Assembly (NCBI RefSeq): GCF_007279655.1
Contig: NZ_QKWN01000015.1
Coordinates: forward strand, 22,954 to 86,953
Reading direction: 5' to 3'
DNA from: Robertkochia solimangrovi
Lineage (GTDB): Bacteria; Bacteroidota; Bacteroidia; Flavobacteriales; Flavobacteriaceae
Length of the DNA: 64,000 nt
Shown: one piece after another, positions 63,692 to 64,000 of the stretch
Position numbering within the stretch: the stretch's first letter is position 1
Layout: each line of letters begins with the position of its first letter
The notes under the pieces: model-generated
The model's input: the letters and a program-made list of their open reading frames with translations, nothing else
What the model was told of the DNA's origin: nothing
The model's database searches: none
Made by a program: the position numbers and the translations under genes

Positions 63692-64000
63692 ATAAATTAA
63701 GCCAAGCCAGCGCTTGAGCTTAATTTATGGGGCAAAAAAAACAGGGATGCGAGAGCAGACCTGACTTTTTTATTTGCAGTAGGGAGCGTTTTCAGGATCA
63801 CGGTAGTAATCCTCTTCTTTTCTTATAAGCCAAGCCAGTGCTTGAGCTTAATTTATGGGGCAAAAAAAAACAGGGATGCGGTAGCAGACCTGACTTTTTT
63901 ATTTGCAGTAGGGAGCGTATTCAGGATCACAGAGATAATCCTTAGTCTTCTTTCAAAACCAAGCCAGCGCTTGAGCTTAATTTATGGGGCAAAAAAAAAA
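63692..64000 (+). repeat. Tandem array of about 128-bp structured units, cut by the window end
   Basis: Unit 1 (63701-63828), unit 2 (63829-63957) and the start of unit 3 (from 63958) share CCAAGCCAGyGCTTGAGC, CTTAATTTATGGGGC, a poly-A run (8, 9 and at least 10), CAGGGATGC..GCAGACCTG, CTTTTTTATTTGCAG and TAGGGAGCGT. Each complete unit predicts three stems: CAAGC/GCTTG; CAGG-GA-TGC / GCA-GA-CCTG capped by a tetraloop (GAGA or GGTA) and flanked by A-run and T-run; and AGGAT/ATCCT. Differences fall mostly in loops and the unit junction. No reading frame is evident. The array begins with an 11-bp inverted repeat (ATAAATTAAGC at 63692, GCTTAATTTAT at 63718). Confidence 0.85.

Noticed and set aside
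63571..63700. Genomic island attachment site at the tRNA 3' end
   Set aside because: The tRNA 3' end is not repeated in the visible flanking DNA and no integrase gene is seen; the far side is outside the window, so this stays open but unsupported.
63692..64000. CRISPR array
   Set aside because: The repeat unit is about 128 bp with no unique spacers of 30-40 bp between short repeats, and no cas genes are in the window.
63692..64000. Integron-type attC cassette array
   Set aside because: Units carry no reading frames, no attC R-box core sites are apparent and no integrase gene is in the window.

Overview
This window looks like chromosomal DNA of a member of the Flavobacteriaceae (Bacteroidota). 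The support is four SusC/SusD outer-membrane pairs, ECF sigma/FecR signalling units, LytTR-type two-component genes, flavobacterial promoters (TTG, 20-23 bp, TAnnTTTG) and AT-rich intergenic DNA. I could run no database search, so family names rest on motifs and sequence memory.

Layout. Positions 1-497 carry the 5' part of a GH43-like lipoprotein. Positions 571-6039 hold a tripartite RND efflux operon. Positions 6327-13989 are a SusCD operon with a secretory-type metallopeptidase and a lipoprotein carrying two discoidin-like domains. Its SusC has no STN signalling domain, no sigma/FecR genes sit nearby, and LacI-like operator palindromes lie in front of it. Then come a TauE/SafE permease, a LytS/LytTR pair, a beta-helix (Cthe_2159-type) lipoprotein and an acyltransferase. 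Positions 20567-29459 (minus) and 29758-40121 (plus) are two back-to-back ECF sigma-FecR-SusC(STN)-SusD operons. The first ends in a dipeptide epimerase and a beta-lactamase-family hydrolase, the second in a thioredoxin-like protein and an alpha/beta hydrolase. A redox block follows (HxlR regulator/QorB, FrnE-type DsbA, SDR, AraC regulator). A third ECF/FecR/SusCD unit at 44765-54026 ends with a TlpA-like lipoprotein, and its sigma gene is divergent. Positions 54111-61285 hold a compact thiamine operon (thiS-C-tenI-D-E-G-H-F) behind a TPP riboswitch. Last come an Nramp transporter fused to a universal stress domain, tRNA-Arg(UCU), and a tandem array of about 128-bp units that runs off the window.

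How it fits together. The three STN-bearing SusC proteins each have their own sigma/anti-sigma pair, while the STN-less one appears to be under operator control. Every SUS-type operon contains one or more hairpins between cistrons (fecR-susC in all three ECF units; after susD in two operons), which suggests stepwise attenuation or processing. Accessory genes point to peptide, muropeptide or ester substrates rather than plain polysaccharides, since apart from the partial GH43 gene no glycoside hydrolase is seen.

The most unusual material is non-coding: (i) a tandem array after tRNA-Arg whose predicted stems are kept while loops differ; (ii) two distant copies (19182-19370 and 44552-44727) of an element of about 180 bp with fixed sequence boxes and three hairpins whose arms differ completely in sequence yet still pair; (iii) a 9-bp-period minisatellite family in intergenic DNA.
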